From positions 329,461 to 393,460 of the forward strand of contig CAXIPT010000011.1 of NCBI GenBank assembly GCA_964030475.1: 64,000 nt of DNA, written 5' to 3'. The notes under the pieces are model-generated. The model was given only the letters and a program-made list of their open reading frames with translations. It made no database searches and had not been told where the DNA came from. The DNA is from Tethya wilhelma. Lineage: Eukaryota > Porifera > Demospongiae > Tethyida > Tethyidae. The position numbers and the translations under genes were made by a program. The number at the start of each line of letters is the position of its first letter. Positions within the stretch are counted from its first letter, which is position 1. Positions 48,931 to 57,378 of this stretch are shown in pieces.

Positions 48931-49655
48931 ACACCCTCAGGCCTATCGGCTGGAGCCACTAGTAAATCCCCTCTATACTAACGTGAGACCAGTCAAGATC
49001 GACAACGCTGGCTCCAAACCCTCCAAGGAAGCTGTGGACCTGGCAGAGGGACCTAAACCAGAGGAGAAGAAACCATCTCAGTCAGGCAAGTCGTGGTTCA
49101 GTAACATCAGCCAGTGGATGATCAACAGCACCGTGAAGAAGGTGGAAGGAACTGATTCCTCAGGAGCTGCCACTAAACCACCGGATAAGGTATGTGTATA
49201 CCTTGCCTGTATGTTCGTATTGGTGATGTGCTTTAATTAGAAAAGTCTGGTGGTGGGCAATTATTGGAAGTATTTATTTATCAATCAACATACTGTATTC
49301 TTTTTCTATACTTCTTTTTGCCAGGTTATTGACAGTGATAAAACTTTTAAACCACAAGGTGCGTGTGCAATTTTAATCCATATGTAACACTGTCCAAAAC
49401 AGGATGTGTTTTACAATCATATGTGCGCATGAACCCCTTGCATGCCATTTTCACTGGGCTCTATGCTTTATGGAGACATGCACACACGCACTTTCCTCTT
49501 CAGATAAGTTAAAGGAACGTTTAGATTTCATGTTGCGAGAGAGTTTCACTGAGAACAGCTACCTCAACTCCCTCACTGCTCACACTGGCTACTGGACCTC
49601 CACAGACTGTGCCCAGTATGTACTGCTGCAGATATACAAGTATAAACAGGAGTAG
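39510..49655 (+). CDS. DDHD1: DDHD1-like intracellular phospholipase A1
   Basis: Exons 39510-39788, 40570-40798, 44035-44182, 44653-44766, 45003-45171, 45389-45608, 45866-46232, 47010-47116, 47347-47505, 48941-49189, 49325-49358 and 49504-49655. After a proline-rich start comes a WWE-like region (HEIRWFYQEPGRYWQPFNGY). The lipase core follows: VVFTIHGIGQNMD, FIPVEWRTWLTLD, MYYLSPRFG and the serine-hydrolase elbow VFAHSLGSVMMYD (GxSxG-like, with A at the first position as written). The DDHD part is FFAVGSPLALFLAMRE and HHPADPVAYRLEPL. The tail LTAHTGYWTSTDCAQYVLLQ matches the family end. PA-PLA1 enzymes hydrolyse phosphatidic acid and affect mitochondria and vesicle traffic. The stretch between exon 2 and 44035 lacks the expected linker; a candidate exon at 41538 hits a stop. 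Confidence 0.85.
40500..40568. repeat. (CT)n tract at DDHD1 exon 2 acceptor
   Basis: CT microsatellite that forms the polypyrimidine tract of the acceptor at 40569. Confidence 0.8.
40847..41085. repeat. Minisatellite of CAGTTATAACTCAAACAT units
   Basis: About ten diverged copies of an approximately 20-base unit (AGTTATAACTCAAACATGAG). The same unit occurs in the GALNS-1 intron at 5560-5700 and near 42090-42120. Confidence 0.75.
41086..41354. repeat. Long inverted repeat, arms about 115 bases
   Basis: Left arm 41086-41201 (from ACAAGTACAAAAAACATTAG) and right arm 41241-41354 (ending TTTTTTGTACTTGT) are almost perfectly complementary, with a 39-base loop. A single right-arm-like half element lies at 46560-46700. 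Confidence 0.88.
41355..42184. other. Intronic stretch with hairpin remnants and gap
   Basis: Contains TAGTCTCACGGGCCACTGAG, a relative of the GTCTGGC hairpins. A possible exon 41538-41610 reads ATDNFPTEELNTEEDRTWG and then meets TAG. CCATTCCTATGTACCCAGTA is shared with 32890. A CA tract ends in n 42171. Confidence 0.4.
42185..43700. repeat. Cluster of four GGAACAACACTC elements
   Basis: Heads at about 42197, 42643, 42955 and 43422 (GGAACAACACTCCTCAGTGT with GTTCC). Each is followed by a TATTTATAcc..AAACTTTACTAGgaacatt segment and a TTGGGTTTaAGAAATATGCAC tail. Arranged roughly in tandem at 310-470 base spacing; a fifth copy is at 15715. Noncoding, no recognised pol III boxes. Confidence 0.7.
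43771..43984. repeat. MITE with TAAACGTGGAAATATTGGCG termini
   Basis: Left GTAAACGTGGAAATATTGGC and right CCAATATTTCCACGTTTACG are inverted complements. A second, similar element is at 44352-44513. Both lie in the DDHD1 intron preceding exon 3 or following it. Confidence 0.8.
44352..44513. repeat. MITE, same TAAACGTGG family
   Basis: AAATGTGGAAATATTGGCGG at the left, CCGCTAATATTTCCACGTTT at the right; interior repeats GGCGATCGTCTCGGAAATCG-type words. Confidence 0.75.
45171..45245. repeat. GTGAGGGTGT tandem repeat at an intron start
   Basis: Ten-base unit GTGAGGGTGT repeated five times plus a TG tract, beginning exactly at the donor of exon 45003-45171, so several GT(GAGG) donors lie in series. 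Confidence 0.8.
46255..46400. repeat. 24-base minisatellite (ACATTCAAACATGTGCTTAT)
   Basis: About six imperfect units of ACATTCAAACATGTACTTGT type in a DDHD1 intron, directly before a perfect palindrome. Confidence 0.75.
46412..46491. repeat. Perfect 36-bp-arm palindrome
   Basis: TATTCTTGTTCACCAACCCA and the next 16 bases are exactly complementary to 46456-46491, with an 8-base loop GTTTGATA. Confidence 0.92.
46786..46985. repeat. Degraded MITE, TACCGTATGG
   Basis: Starts TACCGTATGGCTCCAAATTT and ends with a weak complement TTTGAAGCTACACGATATTT; interior rich in CATGAAAATT and its complement. Confidence 0.55.
47123..47300. repeat. 24-base minisatellite (GATGGAGTTATGACTTGTAC)
   Basis: Three near-perfect and several decayed units of TGTGATGGAGTTATGACTTG in the DDHD1 intron after exon 47010-47116. 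Confidence 0.8.
47625..47760. repeat. (CA)n, gap n 47682, then (GT)n
   Basis: A CA tract ends in n at 47682; 19 unique bases later a GT tract of about 60 bases begins. The complementary tracts are a likely mis-joining site. Confidence 0.9.
47890..48064 (+). pseudogene. XRCC1: XRCC1-like BRCT exon inside a DDHD1 intron
   Basis: A complete exon with AG and GT borders reads LLNLPSFLSKCVFLLYGDFS, then TADRKLLTRYITAYCG. It resembles the start of the second BRCT domain of XRCC1 (LP-FF..K-FFLYG-F....RRKLIRY-TAF-G), the DNA ligase III-binding part of this repair scaffold. DDHD1 is complete across it (ADPV joins AYRLEPL), so this exon does not belong to DDHD1. No other XRCC1 exon is present. It is an insertion or a misplaced contig next to gap 47682. 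Called on pattern memory only, so moderate confidence. Confidence 0.6.
48188..48895. other. DDHD1 intron remainder
   Basis: No exon seen. Contains CA tracts and CATGCATACGCA words before the acceptor at 48940. Confidence 0.4.
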
Positions 49656-50017
49656 TAGATCCTCACTCCTGCATGGGTCAGAGTCTCATCTGCAAGCTGT
49701 GTTTGTTTTTGTGTTATTGTGTGTGTGTGAATGGTGCTCAGGCTGTTCAATATTCCAATGTCTTGATGTACTGTAGTTCATGATAATTTTTAAATTTTAT
49801 ATTCAAGGGGGAAAAATACTTTTTCACAAGTGAAATTGAAAAACAAAAAGGTATTCTTTAATTGACTACAAAATATATTTTTTAATTATTACGTGCACAA
49901 TTCTAGCATGTTCTACTGTATAATTATGTATAAACTCAAAAGCATAACTTACAATGGAAAACTATTGGTATCCATTTTCACTGCTGATGTGAAGTAAACT
50001 TAGACAAACTACTAAAT

Positions 50018-52069
50018 TTATGTTTCTCCTGTTTTATTTCTTTCTTGTTTTTCATGTATATATTCTTTGTGGCATGCATCGATAAATTCTGTTTGAAGAT
50101 CGCTAAACTGTTGCCCTGCATGTTGGACTTGTAGTTTAGCACAGGTAACTGAGGTAGTAGTAGTGTTAAAATATGGGGATATGGTATTTATATCAGGTAC
50201 TTGTACTTGAATTTTTTGAAGATAGCGTTGTAATAAGCCAGATGAAGTTTCATTTGTATTTAAATACTTTATAGGGAACATTCGTCCATAGTAGTCATGT
50301 ATGGGGAGATACAGGTATCCAAATTGTTGGAGTTGTGTCAGGTCTGCACACAACAAGGCACAAAAGTGGCCATCCTGATAGACAAGTGGTAGAGGATATC
50401 CTGAGTTCTGGTTGTGCAGGGGAAGGTAGATGCCATGATACTTGATTCTGGAGAGTTCTGTATCATCACAGTTGGCATAGACTATGATTGGTCGATCAAG
50501 ATAGTGTGCAAGTACAAAGATGTGAAATTCCTCAAGATTCTGTAGTTTCCCAGAAGCAGCCTTTAATGAAGCTACTTCTGCTAACCTTTTCCATTCATCA
50601 CCTGAATTAAGTTGTGCTCCAGTCTCTCCATGATTATTAGCATGATATTTGTATGTAGCTTCAAATCGGCGTTTAATATTCCATGCACTTCTATCACAAT
50701 TGGCATGACTATCAGGTTCCTTTTGAAGACTCTGTGACATTAGGTGTGAGATTTTGTTTCTCAAGTACAGATCAGCATCATGAACACCCCATATCCCTAA
50801 AGAAGCAGCATTGCAAAGGTTGTTTCCATCATCTTTTGTCTTAAGAGGAACTAGCTCTGCTATTGATTTACACCAGTTCAACACATGCTCTCTCTCCAGC
50901 ACATGTTGTGTTTCTTTATCACTAAGGTGATCCAATACCTGCTGTTTGAATTCAGGAGCATAGTTGTCTAATGTAGGTAATGTGAATGTACAACGATTAT
51001 TAGGATAATGTTGAAAGTAATTCTTGCAGCGTTCTAATGCTGCAAGGTTTGTGGCTGAAATAGTGCGAGGAATTCTTGATTTTGCCTTTGAAGCTACTTC
51101 AAGCTGATCTCGAGGGTATCCTACATTTCTCTTCAGATGCTGTCTACTCTCAGTATACTTAGGATTGTCTCTAATGGCAATTATCTGACCACAGATCTCC
51201 TGAGCTGACGGTCTCTCTTCAGGTTTATAGTTGACACAACTGATAGCGATTGAGAGCAGAGGATGATCAGAATCAATCAGCTTGATGTGAGATTGACGAC
51301 GCTCAGTTTCAGGAACTGGTACCTCAATCAGACCAGTCGGTGAATTGGGAAATGTTTCCACTCGTGTGCGTTCTCCAGGATCAGGAAAGAGACAAGTGAT
51401 GATTTGAATGACTAGCACACCAAACGAAAAGCAGTCAAGCTTGTCTGTGTATTGGGAATTACCACGAAATGTCTCAGGAGGCATGTAGACTTCAGTGCCT
51501 GGACAGTGAGTGAGAGACATTGAGAGTCTCTTTGAGATTCCACTTGATATCAGCTTTGACATCCCAAAATCAGCCACCTTGGCAATTCTGTGACCAGCCA
51601 CCATCAACACATTGTTGCTAGAGAGATCTCGATGGATGATGTCATTACTATGGAGATAAGAGAGTGCCAAGGCAACATCATAGCATAGGTTCACTTGGAC
51701 GTGAAACGGAAGTGTCCTTTGCTGCGAGCGTTCGAGAAAAGTGGTCAAATTCTCTTCCAGCATTTCCATTAGCAGTACAGGTAGACCAGTCTGTGTGTCA
51801 CGACACACCCCCAAATAGAGCACAATGTTGGGGTGTCTGATTCTATTCATGAAGCTACACTCCTGTTCAAATCGCTGTAGCAACCGTCTTGCTCCAGGGT
51901 CATTGCTCTGGAAGAGAGTAGGATGGAGGATCTTAGCAGCACAGGGAAGATCATCACACCGGGCCTTGTAGACAGCTCCATAAGATCCAATGCCAAGAGA
52001 ATCACCTTCTCCTCTCAGGATCTCAATGGCCTTGTAACCAAACACAGGCTGAGGATCTTGTTGAGCCAT
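50018..52069 (-). CDS. TKL/RIP-like kinase fused to A20-type OTU domain, gene 1 (pseudo-OTU)
   Basis: A single uninterrupted exon of 683 codons. Residues about 20-300 are a protein kinase: GIGSYGAVYKA glycine loop, CAAKIL with Lys46, HRDLSSNN with Asp148, VADFGM (167-169) and CPGTEVYMPPE. These elements look catalytically intact, and the style is TKL/RIP-like. Residues about 400-610 match the OTU domain of A20/TNFAIP3: VPLKTKDDGNNLCNAASLGI, then WGVHDADLYLRN, NLEEFHIFVLAHYLDRPIIV and DGHFCALL with the His568 expected of the active site. The catalytic Cys position after DGN is Asn417; the nearest Cys is two residues later. The enzyme is therefore probably unable to cleave ubiquitin by the standard mechanism. 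No transmembrane segment. Intronless, unlike its neighbours. Function unknown; a ubiquitin-sensing kinase is inferred. Confidence 0.85.
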   Translation of the reverse strand: MAQQDPQPVFGYKAIEILRGEGDSLGIGSYGAVYKARCDDLPCAAKILHPTLFQSNDPGARRLLQRFEQECSFMNRIRHPNIVLYLGVCRDTQTGLPVLLMEMLEENLTTFLERSQQRTLPFHVQVNLCYDVALALSYLHSNDIIHRDLSSNNVLMVAGHRIAKVADFGMSKLISSGISKRLSMSLTHCPGTEVYMPPETFRGNSQYTDKLDCFSFGVLVIQIITCLFPDPGERTRVETFPNSPTGLIEVPVPETERRQSHIKLIDSDHPLLSIAISCVNYKPEERPSAQEICGQIIAIRDNPKYTESRQHLKRNVGYPRDQLEVASKAKSRIPRTISATNLAALERCKNYFQHYPNNRCTFTLPTLDNYAPEFKQQVLDHLSDKETQHVLEREHVLNWCKSIAELVPLKTKDDGNNLCNAASLGIWGVHDADLYLRNKISHLMSQSLQKEPDSHANCDRSAWNIKRRFEATYKYHANNHGETGAQLNSGDEWKRLAEVASLKAASGKLQNLEEFHIFVLAHYLDRPIIVYANCDDTELSRIKYHGIYLPLHNQNSGYPLPLVYQDGHFCALLCADLTQLQQFGYLYLPIHDYYGRMFPIKYLNTNETSSGLLQRYLQKIQVQVPDINTISPYFNTTTTSVTCAKLQVQHAGQQFSDLQTEFIDACHKEYIHEKQERNKTGET

Positions 52070-52439
52070 TTTATTCTATTATGTTGCATATTACATAGTA
52101 TAATGTAATATTTTATACACACACAGCAACTGTATGCTTACTTTGATTGTAGACAGATCTTGTGATGTGTTTCCTCCTACACAGCTAGACATCTATAATC
52201 ACATGATCTTTTTAAGTTTAGCAAATTCATAGCATATAAGTTAATGATATTAAACTTTATACGTGTATGAATAAAATTACCACAAATTAAGAGGTAAAAC
52301 ATGTGGATGTGTTAATGTAAAATGAGATATATACAAAAAAATTATTGAAGCTCAAGAAATAATTTAATCATGAAAACACAACTTATAATGTGTACAGTTT
52401 TGAAGATATTAGAATAAGTAACTTACTGGTATGCTCTAT

Positions 52440-52745
52440 ATATCTACTGCTGCTTGTTGGTGTACTCTTTGTGGCATGCGTCAATAAATTCTGTTACGAG
52501 ACTCCTAATATTTTCGGGTGTATTTTAAGGATTCAACTTTAACCTGGCACATGTAATCTTGTTGCCTTTGTCCTTGAAGTGTGGTAACTGGGTTTCATTC
52601 TTAGGAGTAGGACCAATGTTCAGATTATAGGTTGTAAGAAGTTTCATAGCAGAGTAAATACTTTACTGGAAACATCCGTCCATAGTTGTCACACAGTGGT
52701 ATATATACAGTTATCTACACGTACCTTCCTTTGTGCATGCAAGTG
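52440..52745 (-). pseudogene. C-terminal remnant of a kinase-OTU gene
   Basis: Minus-strand sequence matches the 3' end of gene 2 at 54989-55320 (TTTGTGGCATGCGTCAATAA, TAAATACTTTACTGGAAACA, GTGCACTGAAGTGGCCAT), with frame-breaking indels. It stops at GTGGCCATAC and continues into sequence matching the upstream flank of gene 2. An internal deletion has removed the rest of the gene. Confidence 0.8.
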
Positions 52746-52849
52746 CACTGAAGTGGCCATACACGTACAGACAAAACACTTTCATAATGCAATTATAATT
52801 ATAAACAAATTCAGTATAATTATGAATGTTGTGCATGACATGGTAGTTT

Positions 52850-54290
52850 TCAAGAATTTGTTGAAGTTTGTATGTCGTGAATTTGATAGTAGCAATTCTG
52901 CAAGATAGATATAAATAGGTACACACGTCACATCATGATCTTTACTGAACATCCATCAGTCACCCAAGCTAGCTACCACCATTGCTCACCCTCAACTGTG
53001 TCAGGAGGCCATTGTTGTTGTCTTTCATGAGAGAAGTGCCAGCAAAGTCTTGGATGTAATGAATTTCAGAGTAGAGGTACTTTAGACTATAGTGTACAAA
53101 AGTCAGCATTACATCATGATGATGTCATCATAAATAAAAGTAATTTTTACCGTGATTTGATAATGACGAATGAAAATAGTCCCTTAGGCACGATGTCTGG
53201 TTCTCTGTCAGAGCTCACAGACATCTCTCTTTCTAGCATGTCACTGTGAGTGTCATGCTCAACTTGAACTTCGACCTCTTGAGCCTGTAGTGCCTGTTTC
53301 CATAGAAACAACAAACATTTATAAACGATTGTAACCAAGGAGAGACAATCTCCTCAGTAGCTAACTGACCAAAAGTCTTCTTAGTTCTCCATTTGCCTCT
53401 TCTACACAGAGCAGCTTGTTGACTGGCGTGGTGTATTCACTGTAAAGAGAGACACCAGACTATATATAGTTCACATGCACATCTTACAGCAGCTTCATAA
53501 ACCAGGGTTTTTTTGTCACTGGCTATGGGTTGGTTTGAAAATCTCGTGGTTGACACAATGACTAACTATCCTTACAATAATCTTTTGAGCAATGTAAATA
53601 GCAGATTGAAACACATTCAGCTGACTTATTATTCTCTCAGATTCTGCTATTTACATTGCTCAAAATATTATTATTATTATTATTACTGAGTCAAGAATAG
53701 AAATTAGCCTGAAAGACTAACCATCCTTTACCTTATGGTGCTGAAGATGTGCATGGCACTCTCGTGGTATCTGGTGAAGGTGTCATGTGACCTCTCGCCT
53801 CCCAGCATGGCACTGTCGTCACTGAGCTGAGGTCCTGACACACTCTTCCACTCTTCATAGAGGCTGTATGGGGGACACAGCAATTAATACTCAATGGACA
53901 CAATATTAACTAACACCCCTTTTGATTTAGTTAAAACTAAACTATTAAATATAGTTTACATAAAGTGGTTAGATAGCATAGCTATTGTGTTCTCGGCTAC
54001 CAAACTATGGGATACTGATGGACTAGGTTCAAGTCTGGGAGATGACAATAAAAAAAAGAAAAAAAACAGAAAAAAACAACCAAAAAAAAAAGGGTTTTCC
54101 TTCCATTTACATGTAGGTAGTATAATGTCAAAATGAAAAAAAATCCTCCAGCTAACGTACTGTGATATCCCCAGCAGTTTGGCGAGTTCTTTGTCACTTA
54201 TCTCTGCCAGTCTTTCCATCAGCTCATTAAACCTGTCGTCAATGTCAGAGTAGTGGACCTTGTAGAGCTCAAAGAGAGAGGGGAAGATGG
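52850..54290 (-). pseudogene. ALS2: Duplicate of the ALS2 3' exons
   Basis: Copies of the last ALS2 exons in the same order as at 57379-59045: CYYQIHDIQTSTNS with stop (52850-52897), the YLYSEIHYIQDFAG-type exon (about 52990-53080), EVEVQVEHDTHSDM..VPKGLFSFVIIKSR (about 53155-53295), the EYTTPVNKLL exon (53390-53440), SLYEEWKSVSGPQ (about 53730-53865) and SLFELYKVHYSDIDDRF (54160-54290). The coding sequence remains mostly open. The last exon is cut mid-codon and fused to kinase sequence through the shared bases ATGGAG. Divergence from the main copy is slight. It may be an alternative haplotype placed in tandem or a genuine partial duplicate; no promoter or 5' exons exist for it. Confidence 0.8.
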
Positions 54291-54470
54291 AGCTGTCTAC
54301 AAGGCCCGGTGTGATGATCTTCCCTGTGCTGCTAAGATCCTCCATCCTACTCTCTTCCAGAGCAATGACCCTGGAGCAAGACGGTTGCTACAGCGATTTG
54401 AACAGGAGTGCAGCTTCATGAACAGAATCAGACACCCCAACATTGTGCTCTATTTGGGGGTGTGTCGTGA
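54287..54470 (+). pseudogene. Inverted kinase fragment of the kinase-OTU family
   Basis: Plus-strand frame GAVYKARCDDLPCAAKILHP to HPNIVLYLGVCR, equal to codons about 31-90 of gene 1, ending at n 54471. It is head to head with the minus-strand fragment 54472-54610 and overlaps it in content (codons 31-46). Confidence 0.85.
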
Positions 54471-54471
54471 N

Positions 54472-54610
54472 TCTTAGCAGCACAGGGAAGATCATCACAC
54501 CGGGCCTTGTAGACAGCTCCATAAGATCCAATACCAAGAGAATCACCTTCTTCTCTCAGAATCTCAATGGTCTTGTAGCCAAACACAGGCTGAGGATCTT
54601 GTTGAGCCAT
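54472..54610 (-). pseudogene. N-terminal fragment of a third kinase-OTU gene
   Basis: Minus-strand ATG at 54610 begins MAQQDPQPVFGYKTIEILRE and runs to CAAK at the gap. Its upstream flank (54615-54960) is almost the same as that of gene 1 (52075-52440), so it is the 5' end of a gene-1-type copy whose body is lost at n 54471. Confidence 0.85.
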
Positions 54611-54988
54611 TTTATTCTATTATGTTGCATATTACATAGTATAATGTTCACTTTTATAATATTTTATACACACACAGCAACTGTATGCTTACTTTGATTG
54701 TATACAGATCTTGTGATGTGTTTCCTCCTACACAGCTAGTCATCTATAATCGCATGATCTTTTTAAGTTTAGCAAATTCATAGCATATAAGTTAATGATA
54801 TTAAACTTTATATGTGTATGAATAAAATTACCACAAATTAAGAAGTAAAACATGTGGATGTGTTGATGTATAATGAGATACAAAGAAACTCAAGAAATAA
54901 TTTAATCATGAAAACACAACTTATAATGTGTACAGTTTTGAAGTTATTAAGTAACTTACTGGTATAATATGCCCTATCTACTGCTTTT

Positions 54989-56992
54989 TTACTTGTTGGT
55001 ACTTTGGATGTACTCTTTGTGGCATGCATCAATAAATTCTGTTACGAGACTTCTAATATTTTCATGTGTATTTTGGGGATTCAATTGTAACCTGGCACAT
55101 GCAATTTTGTTGCCTTTGGCCTTGAAGTGTTGCAACTGGGCTTCATTCTTAGGTGCAGGACCAATGTTTAGATTGTAGGTTGTAAGATATTTCTCTAAAC
55201 AAGATGAAGATGTTTCATGGGAGAGCAAATACTTTACTGGAAACATCCGTCCATAGTAATCACACAGAGGGATATAGTTATCTACATCTTGCTTTGTGCA
55301 TACAAGTGCACTGAAGTGGCCATCACAGTAGGCCAGTGGTAGGGGGTTCTTTCCACAATATTTTGGATCTTGTTCCAATGGAAGATAGATGCCATGATGA
55401 GTGATGTTGTGTAGATTTGTGTCATTGCAATTAGCGTACACTATGATAGGACGTTTCAGGCAATAAGCGAGAGCAAAGATATGAAACTCTTCAAGATCTT
55501 GTTCAGTGCTTATGTCAGCTAGCCTTTTCCATTCTTCATCACGTTTTAACTGGAGTTGTTTCTTAGTATCCTTATTAGTAACTGTATGTTTGTACATGTA
55601 TACACTGTGAAAGCGATTCTTGAGTTCTTTCTGTCCCATAACAGCACGTATGCCCTCTCTCAAGTTATGTTGACTATCATGGATCCCCCACATAGCTAAA
55701 GATGCAGCATGGCAGAGGCTGTTTCTTTCATCTCTTGTCCTCAGAGGAGCTAATGTTAGCATTGAAGTAGACTTACACCAGTTCAAAGCAAGTTCACTCT
55801 CCAAACGTTTCAGGGCTTCTTCATCAACAAGATGACTTAAAACCATTTGCTTGAACTCAGGGGGGTACGTATCTAGTGATGACAAATTGAGTGTATACTT
55901 AGTATAGCTCGTTCGAAAAAACCATAACATTACTGTCATGTGCCTGCATCGTCCAGCTGTCTCCAAGTTGGCAGAAGAAATCGTACGAGGAAACCTTTTG
56001 TTTGTTGGCTCCCAGACTTGATCTTCTCGTCCTTGTTTCATTTGAGGCATTGAGCTGAACTTTTGTAAACTCTCTGTGTATTGTGGACTGTCTCTAATGG
56101 CAACTATCTGACCACAGATCTCCTGAGTGGACAGTCTCTCTTCAGTTCTATAGTTGATACAACTGATAGCAATTGAGAGCAGAGGATGATCAGAATCAAT
56201 CAGCTTGATGTGAGATTCACGGCACTCTGTTTCAAGAATGGGTACTTCTGTTGTACCAGTCGGTGAACCAGGAAATGGTACAATCTTTGTACGTTCCCCA
56301 GGATCAGGAAAGAGACGTGTGATGATTTGAATGACTAGCACACCAAATGAAAAGCAGTCAAGCTTGTCTGTGTACTGGGTAGCACCTCGAAATGCTTCGG
56401 GAGGCATGTACACTTCAGTGCCTGGGCAATGAGTGAGAGACATTGGATAACGTTTTGACATTCCACTTGAAGATATCAGCTTTGACATGCCAAAATCTGC
56501 CACCTTGGCTTTCCCATGTCCACTGACGACCATCAACACATTGTTGCTGGTGAGGTTGCAATGGATGATGTCATTACTATGGAGATAAGAGAGGGCCAAG
56601 GCAACGTCGTAGCATAGGTTTACTTGGTCATGAAACGGAAGTGTCTTTTGCTGCGAACATTCGAGAAAAGTTGTCAAATTCTCTTCCAACATTTCCATTA
56701 GCAGTACAGGTAGGCCAGTGTGTGTGTCACTACACACTCCCAAATAGAGCACAATGTTGGGGTGTCTGATTCTATTCATGAAGCTGCACTCCTGTTCAAA
56801 TCGCTGTAGCAACCGTCTTGCTCCAGGGTCATTGCTCTGGAAGAGAGTAGGATGGAGGATCTTAGCAGCACAAGGAAGATCATCACACCTGGCCTTGTAG
56901 ACAGCTCCATAAGATCCAATACCAAGAGAATCACCTTCCCCTCTCAGGATCTCAATGGACTTGTAACCAAACACAGGCTGAGGATAACTCAT
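54989..56992 (-). CDS. Kinase-OTU fusion, gene 2 (pseudokinase plus pseudo-OTU)
   Basis: One open exon of 667 codons, same architecture as gene 1. The glycine loop GIGSYGAVYKA, Lys44 (CAAKIL) and DFG (166-168) are retained, but the catalytic loop reads HCNLTSNN: the HRD Arg and the catalytic Asp are Cys145 and Asn146. The OTU domain carries APLRTRDERNSLCHAASLAM and WGIHDSQ, with Ser425 at the catalytic-Cys position and Cys427 two residues on; the later DGHFSALV keeps the His. So both enzymatic centres appear inactivated while folds and frame are preserved, which argues for selection on a binding or scaffold role rather than decay. Upstream 100 bases are AT-rich with TATATATTTATATATATA. It lies directly 3' (on the transcribed strand) of ALS2. 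Confidence 0.85.
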   Translation of the reverse strand: MSYPQPVFGYKSIEILRGEGDSLGIGSYGAVYKARCDDLPCAAKILHPTLFQSNDPGARRLLQRFEQECSFMNRIRHPNIVLYLGVCSDTHTGLPVLLMEMLEENLTTFLECSQQKTLPFHDQVNLCYDVALALSYLHSNDIIHCNLTSNNVLMVVSGHGKAKVADFGMSKLISSSGMSKRYPMSLTHCPGTEVYMPPEAFRGATQYTDKLDCFSFGVLVIQIITRLFPDPGERTKIVPFPGSPTGTTEVPILETECRESHIKLIDSDHPLLSIAISCINYRTEERLSTQEICGQIVAIRDSPQYTESLQKFSSMPQMKQGREDQVWEPTNKRFPRTISSANLETAGRCRHMTVMLWFFRTSYTKYTLNLSSLDTYPPEFKQMVLSHLVDEEALKRLESELALNWCKSTSMLTLAPLRTRDERNSLCHAASLAMWGIHDSQHNLREGIRAVMGQKELKNRFHSVYMYKHTVTNKDTKKQLQLKRDEEWKRLADISTEQDLEEFHIFALAYCLKRPIIVYANCNDTNLHNITHHGIYLPLEQDPKYCGKNPLPLAYCDGHFSALVCTKQDVDNYIPLCDYYGRMFPVKYLLSHETSSSCLEKYLTTYNLNIGPAPKNEAQLQHFKAKGNKIACARLQLNPQNTHENIRSLVTEFIDACHKEYIQSTNK

Positions 56993-57378
56993 TTTTAGTC
57001 AATCTGTTTTAGGTATACATGAGCATATATATTTATATATATAAGCTTATCATCATAATTATACTAGCAAGAATAAGCTTTATATAATATATTCACTATA
57101 GCTCAGTGAGGACTTACCAATTCAAAATTTAATTGGTGTCTTGAAACTCAATGAGTCATTCATGATCAAGTGTAGCCAAAGTGGCTAGAGAGTACTGAGC
57201 TCAGTGTGATGCGTTTTGTGTATCACATGATCGACTTGCATGTGACTCCCATGCAATGGAATATACTCCCACAATAATGTTATGAAGTTATTGAAAACAC
57301 ATGTATGTACGCACAAAACACTTTCACAATGCAATGATAACAATAACAAGGAAATTCAGTATATTGTGCATGTAGTTT

